Shown here piece after piece: positions 60,946-64,000 of a stretch of DNA of 64,000 nt. Origin of the DNA: Luteibacter rhizovicinus (GTDB taxonomy: Bacteria; Pseudomonadota; Gammaproteobacteria; Xanthomonadales; Rhodanobacteraceae); contig NZ_SMCS01000001.1 of the NCBI RefSeq assembly GCF_004342265.1, forward strand, positions 372,001 through 436,000, read 5' to 3'. The notes beneath the pieces were generated by a model. It saw only the letters and a program-made list of their open reading frames with translations, ran no database searches and was not told the origin of the DNA. Position 1 is the first letter of the stretch, and every line of letters starts with the position of its first letter. Both the position numbers and the translations under genes were made by a program.

Positions 60946-61904
60946 GGCTGCAACGCCAGCGCGGTCATGCAGCGATGGTAATGTTCATCGCCCTGGGCAA
61001 TGTCGAAGTAACGATCCGGCAATTGCAGGCTCCAGCGACGCCCGCCCTGATGGCCTTCGTCGATCCAGCGCGCCAGCCGCGAAATGCGCGATTCGGCATC
61101 GAGCCCGTGTATGTTGTCCCAGTCCAGCCGCCAGTCTTCCTTGGGCGCGGGCTGCTCCATGTCCTTCACCAGCAGATCGTGATGCCGTGCGCTGAGTTTC
61201 CATGCGATCTGCCTGCGCGGATCGCCGGGCCGGTAGTCGCGCAGCGAGGCCAGCTCATCGCCCACGCGGGGGCGGCCCCGGTCGGCATCGCCCTGCGGTT
61301 CGAACGGTGGGGGTCCAAACGCCTCGGGACGCGGATAAACCAATACCTGACGATCGGGGTTCAGCCAGCTCCATGCGCGGAACATGCCTAACGGCCAGGT
61401 CGTATAAATGCGCATGCGTGGCAGCGGGAGCCAGCCACGCATCTCCGTAAGAAGTTCGAATTCGGCCGTTGCGGCGCCATGCGCCGGTACCTGCAGTGCG
61501 AGCTGCTGTTCGTGCACGTCCAGGTGCACGCCGGTCCTTGCCTCGTCGTTCGTGGAGATATCCAGCGACACGCGAATGGACGAACCGGCCACCGCGCTGT
61601 CCGCGCGCAATGTTCCGATGGTCAGGCCGTTGAGCACGCGAAAGGCGACGAGCATGCTTCCGGCGCTGGCGGCGCCCAGCAGGCAGGTGAGGATCAGCGC
61701 GGCGTTGTTCGCATAGTTGAGCGCACCGACCAGCATCACGCACAGCAACACGGCAAAGCCCAGACCGAACCCGGTCGGGACGATATAGATGCGCCGGCGA
61801 TTGAGCAGGATGGGCAGGGGTTCGCGCTGGCGCATGCGCGTCAGCGAAGGCAGGCGCTTCTCGGCCAATGCGACAACGCGTCGCCAGTGACTGGCCAGCG
61901 TCAT
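60942..61904 (-). CDS. DUF58 domain protein
   Basis: A 320-residue membrane-anchored protein with two helices near the N-terminus (GFGLGFAVLLCVMLVGAL, AALILTCLLGAASAGSMLVAF) and the DUF58 signature DYRPGDPRRQIAWK at about residue 235. DUF58 proteins are von Willebrand-type partners of MoxR ATPases. The ATG overlaps the moxR stop (ATGA), and its own stop overlaps tgpA, so the three genes are translated together. Confidence 0.93.
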   Translation of the reverse strand: MTLASHWRRVVALAEKRLPSLTRMRQREPLPILLNRRRIYIVPTGFGLGFAVLLCVMLVGALNYANNAALILTCLLGAASAGSMLVAFRVLNGLTIGTLRADSAVAGSSIRVSLDISTNDEARTGVHLDVHEQQLALQVPAHGAATAEFELLTEMRGWLPLPRMRIYTTWPLGMFRAWSWLNPDRQVLVYPRPEAFGPPPFEPQGDADRGRPRVGDELASLRDYRPGDPRRQIAWKLSARHHDLLVKDMEQPAPKEDWRLDWDNIHGLDAESRISRLARWIDEGHQGGRRWSLQLPDRYFDIAQGDEHYHRCMTALALQP

Positions 61905-62845
61905 CAGGGCACCGGCACCTCGGCGAGGAGGGCGCGGGCAATGGCTTCGCGATGACTGCCTTTGCCGGGAACCAGACGATGCGCGGCGACGCATACGAAG
62001 ACGGTCTGAATGTCTTCGGGAATGACGTAGTCGCGGCCGCTGACCAGCGCCCAGGCGCGGGCCGCCGCCAGCAAGGCAAGGCCCGCGCGCGGCGATAGCC
62101 CCACGCGTACATCGCTGTGTTTGCGGCTGGCGGTGAGCAACGCCTGCAGATAGTCGAGCAGGGTGCTGCTGGCTTTCACTGCCTGCGCGGCGACGTGCAA
62201 CGCGGCGATGGACGCGATATCCAGGCGCGGCTCCAGCGTCGCCATCAGATCCCGTCGATCGGCGCCGGTCAGCAGGGCGCGTTCGGCGGCGGGATCGGGG
62301 TAGTCGAGGGACAGCCGCAACATGAAGCGATCCAGCTGCGAATCCGGCAGCGGAAACGTACCGGCAAGATCGAGAGGGTTCTGGGTGGCCACCACGAAAA
62401 ACGGTCGCGGCAGATCGTGGGTCTGGCCATCCACGGTCGTCTGGCCTTCGGCCATGGCTTCGAGCAGGGCGCTCTGGGTCTTGGGCGTGGCGCGGTTGAT
62501 TTCGTCGGCCAGCAGGAGACTGGTGAAGATGGGGCCGGGGTGGAAACGGAACTGTCCCGTCTCGCGCTCGTATACGCTGACCCCGATAATGTCCGACGGC
62601 AACAGATCGCTGGTGAACTGAATCCGCTGGAATTCGAGGTCGAAGGTTGCCGCGAGCGCATGCGCCAGCGTGGTCTTGCCGACACCGGGCACGTCTTCCA
62701 GCAGCAGATGGCCGCCGGCGATCAGGCAGGTGAAGGCGAGTTTGACCTGCCGCGGTTTGCCCAGAAGGACGCCATTGACCTGCGCCAGCGCGCTTTCCAG
62801 TCGGTGGTGCAATGTTTCATCGCGAAGTGGAGTCGTTGCGGACAT
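61904..62845 (-). CDS. MoxR family AAA+ ATPase
   Basis: A 313-residue AAA+ chaperone-like ATPase. Walker A is LLEDVPGVGKTTLAHAL, Walker B LLADEINRATPKTQSALLEAM, sensor 1 VATQNPLD, with GTFPLPDSQLDRFMLR and the lid DVRVGLSPRAGLALL. MoxR ATPases activate partner proteins, here most likely the DUF58 and TgpA products. The start ATG 62845 removes an unsupported 11-residue extension. Divergent from the glycosyltransferase gene with 26 bases between. Confidence 0.95.
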   Translation of the reverse strand: MSATTPLRDETLHHRLESALAQVNGVLLGKPRQVKLAFTCLIAGGHLLLEDVPGVGKTTLAHALAATFDLEFQRIQFTSDLLPSDIIGVSVYERETGQFRFHPGPIFTSLLLADEINRATPKTQSALLEAMAEGQTTVDGQTHDLPRPFFVVATQNPLDLAGTFPLPDSQLDRFMLRLSLDYPDPAAERALLTGADRRDLMATLEPRLDIASIAALHVAAQAVKASSTLLDYLQALLTASRKHSDVRVGLSPRAGLALLAAARAWALVSGRDYVIPEDIQTVFVCVAAHRLVPGKGSHREAIARALLAEVPVP

Positions 62846-62871
62846 GATCGATGCGTGCGCCCCCTGGCCAT

Positions 62872-64000
62872 ATGACAATGCGTGATCGGATCAGTGTAGC
62901 GGCGGCCGTACGAACGTGGCGAGGCATATTCCTCGTTCTGTTCGCCATCGTATCGCTCGCGAAGATCGCCATAGCGTGCCGCCTGTCGCCGTTCGGCGAC
63001 GAGGCGTTTTACTGGCAGGAAAGTCTTGCCCCCGCATGGGGCTATAGCGACCTTCCGCCATTGACGGCATGGCTGATCCATATCGGGGAGATGCTTGCCG
63101 GACACAATCTTTTCGGTATGCGTTTGCCGTTTCTGCTTATCGGCGCCGCGATTCCCTGGCAGGTGCGTGCGCTTGCGCTTCGTTACGCCGGGCAGGAACA
63201 GGGATGGCAGGCGGCGCTTGGCGCGCTGCTGCTTCCGCTGGCGGGCAGCCTTGGCGTGCTGGCGCTGCCCGATGTGCCGCTGACCTTCGGCATCCTGCTC
63301 GCCATGCAGGGTCTTTGCGCGGCGATGGACCGCGATCGCGCCCGCGACTGGCTGCTGTTGGGTATCGGTCTCGCGTTGTGCTGGGCCACTCACTATCGCG
63401 CCGCGATGCCGATGCTCGCGGGATTGATCATGCTCTGCGTCACGCCGCGCGGCAGGGCGCAATGGCGCCAGCCCGGTCTGTGGGGAGCCCTTCTGGTCGC
63501 TTCGATCGGACTGCTGCCGATCGTCGTGTTCAACGCCGCTCAGCATGGTGTCGGTATCGGTTTTCAGGTGGTGGATCGTAATCCGTGGAGCTTCCAGCCG
63601 GGTGCGCTGGTGCAGCCGCTGGAACAGGCGATGGCCTGTACGCCGCTGGCTTATGTCGTGCTGCTCTGGGCGGCCTGGCAGGGCTGGCGCCGTCGCGCGC
63701 ATGCCGGATGGGACGTGCTGGGTGTTGTCGGCATCACCTTCGTCGCCGCGTATTTCGTGCTGGGGCTATTCGCCGACGACGTGCGATTCCGTGCGCACTG
63801 GCCACTGCCCGGATACCTGGTGCTGATCGCCGCGCTGCCGATGCTGGCCGGGTCGATGTCGCGCACATGGCGTCGCGTCATCGCCACCGCTTTTTTTATG
63901 GCGGGCCTGGGTCTTGCGGCGGGACTCGGTTATCTCGGGCTGGCGGCGTCGACCGAAGGTCCGCGCGTATTGGCCGGTTATAAGGCGTTTCCGTCCAATT
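62872..64000 (+). CDS. Glycosyltransferase family 39 (ArnT/PMT-like), 3' end outside window
   Basis: The frame is open from ATG 62872 (or ATG 62878) to the window end, at least 376 residues. The first periplasmic loop has FGDEAFYWQESLAPAWGYSDLPPLTAWLI, the Asp-Glu motif of ArnT/PMT-type, polyprenyl-phosphate-sugar-dependent transferases, followed by about eight hydrophobic segments. Members attach sugars to lipid A, glycans or proteins on the outer face of the inner membrane. It is not followed to its stop, so length and tail are unknown. A cross-check of the full frame showed no stop codon. Confidence 0.86.
   Translation, partial: MTMRDRISVAAAVRTWRGIFLVLFAIVSLAKIAIACRLSPFGDEAFYWQESLAPAWGYSDLPPLTAWLIHIGEMLAGHNLFGMRLPFLLIGAAIPWQVRALALRYAGQEQGWQAALGALLLPLAGSLGVLALPDVPLTFGILLAMQGLCAAMDRDRARDWLLLGIGLALCWATHYRAAMPMLAGLIMLCVTPRGRAQWRQPGLWGALLVASIGLLPIVVFNAAQHGVGIGFQVVDRNPWSFQPGALVQPLEQAMACTPLAYVVLLWAAWQGWRRRAHAGWDVLGVVGITFVAAYFVLGLFADDVRFRAHWPLPGYLVLIAALPMLAGSMSRTWRRVIATAFFMAGLGLAAGLGYLGLAASTEGPRVLAGYKAFPSN

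Noticed and set aside
62722-63702. A 326-codon minus-strand frame at the window end
   Set aside because: The plus strand there encodes a well-formed glycosyltransferase of family 39 that stays open to the window end; the minus frame is its shadow.

Overview
The window is a GC-rich chromosomal segment of a gammaproteobacterium of the Xanthomonadales, most probably family Rhodanobacteraceae (Luteibacter/Dyella type). This is inferred from gene order and protein character: pyrG-kdsA-eno-ftsB-ispD-ispF-truD-surE-pcm-nlpD, tig-clpP-clpX-lon-hupB-tRNA(Val)-tRNA(Asp)-ppiD, gloB-yafS-rnhA-dnaQ and a Kdo kinase (KdkA) next to a family 9 glycosyltransferase. No plasmid, phage, insertion sequence or CRISPR signal is seen. 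Both ends are cut inside genes.

Layout. 1-2504: end of a surface-polysaccharide operon (membrane nucleotide-sugar dehydratase, galU), followed by about 680 bases of nested inverted repeats. 3189-6986: parE and an aminopeptidase P on the minus strand. 7133-15909: a tightly packed plus-strand run (pyrG, kdsA, two small envelope proteins, eno, ftsB, ispD, ispF, mgtE, truD), many genes overlapping by 1-4 bases. 16039-24162: an Smr nuclease, surE-pcm-yqaA-like-nlpD, a minus-strand panE/Mth938/yhbY trio, and rlmE-ftsH. 24414-25435: six tRNA genes. 25508-34343: protein quality control (tig, clpP, clpX, lon, hupB, two tRNAs, ppiD). 34561-40224: fabI, mltD, gloB, yafS-like, rnhA, dnaQ and a PP2C phosphatase.

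40382-51640 is the accessory part. It starts behind a tRNA-Ser(CGA) gene and carries short, partly AT-richer, poorly known genes: a secreted protein next to a broken secreted-protein gene, a cytoplasmic/membrane protein pair, a CxxC protein behind a strongly structured leader, an orphan helical protein, an ArsR-controlled locus (FMN reductase divergent from regulator, cupin-DUF2867 fusion and alginate-lyase-like enzyme), a DUF3300 lipoprotein, a Qnr/AlbG-like pentapeptide protein and an FAD monooxygenase.

51775-64000 returns to core functions: LPS core genes (DUF6165, family 9 glycosyltransferase, kdkA), an MBL hydrolase, tRNA-Ser(GGA), the 4.5S SRP RNA, dnaX-ybaB-recR-hinT, a Slp lipoprotein, the MoxR-DUF58-TgpA operon, and the start of an ArnT-like glycosyltransferase.

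Dispersed palindromic repeats of at least two families (REP/REPIN type) lie in intergenic gaps at 2843-2995, 15930-16037, 34396-34540 and 43327-43470; one is truncated and one shows compensatory arm changes. The strongest candidates for something undescribed are the leader RNA at 42660-42912 with mutually exclusive stems, and the small-gene cassette around it. No complete new defence or toxin system could be demonstrated.
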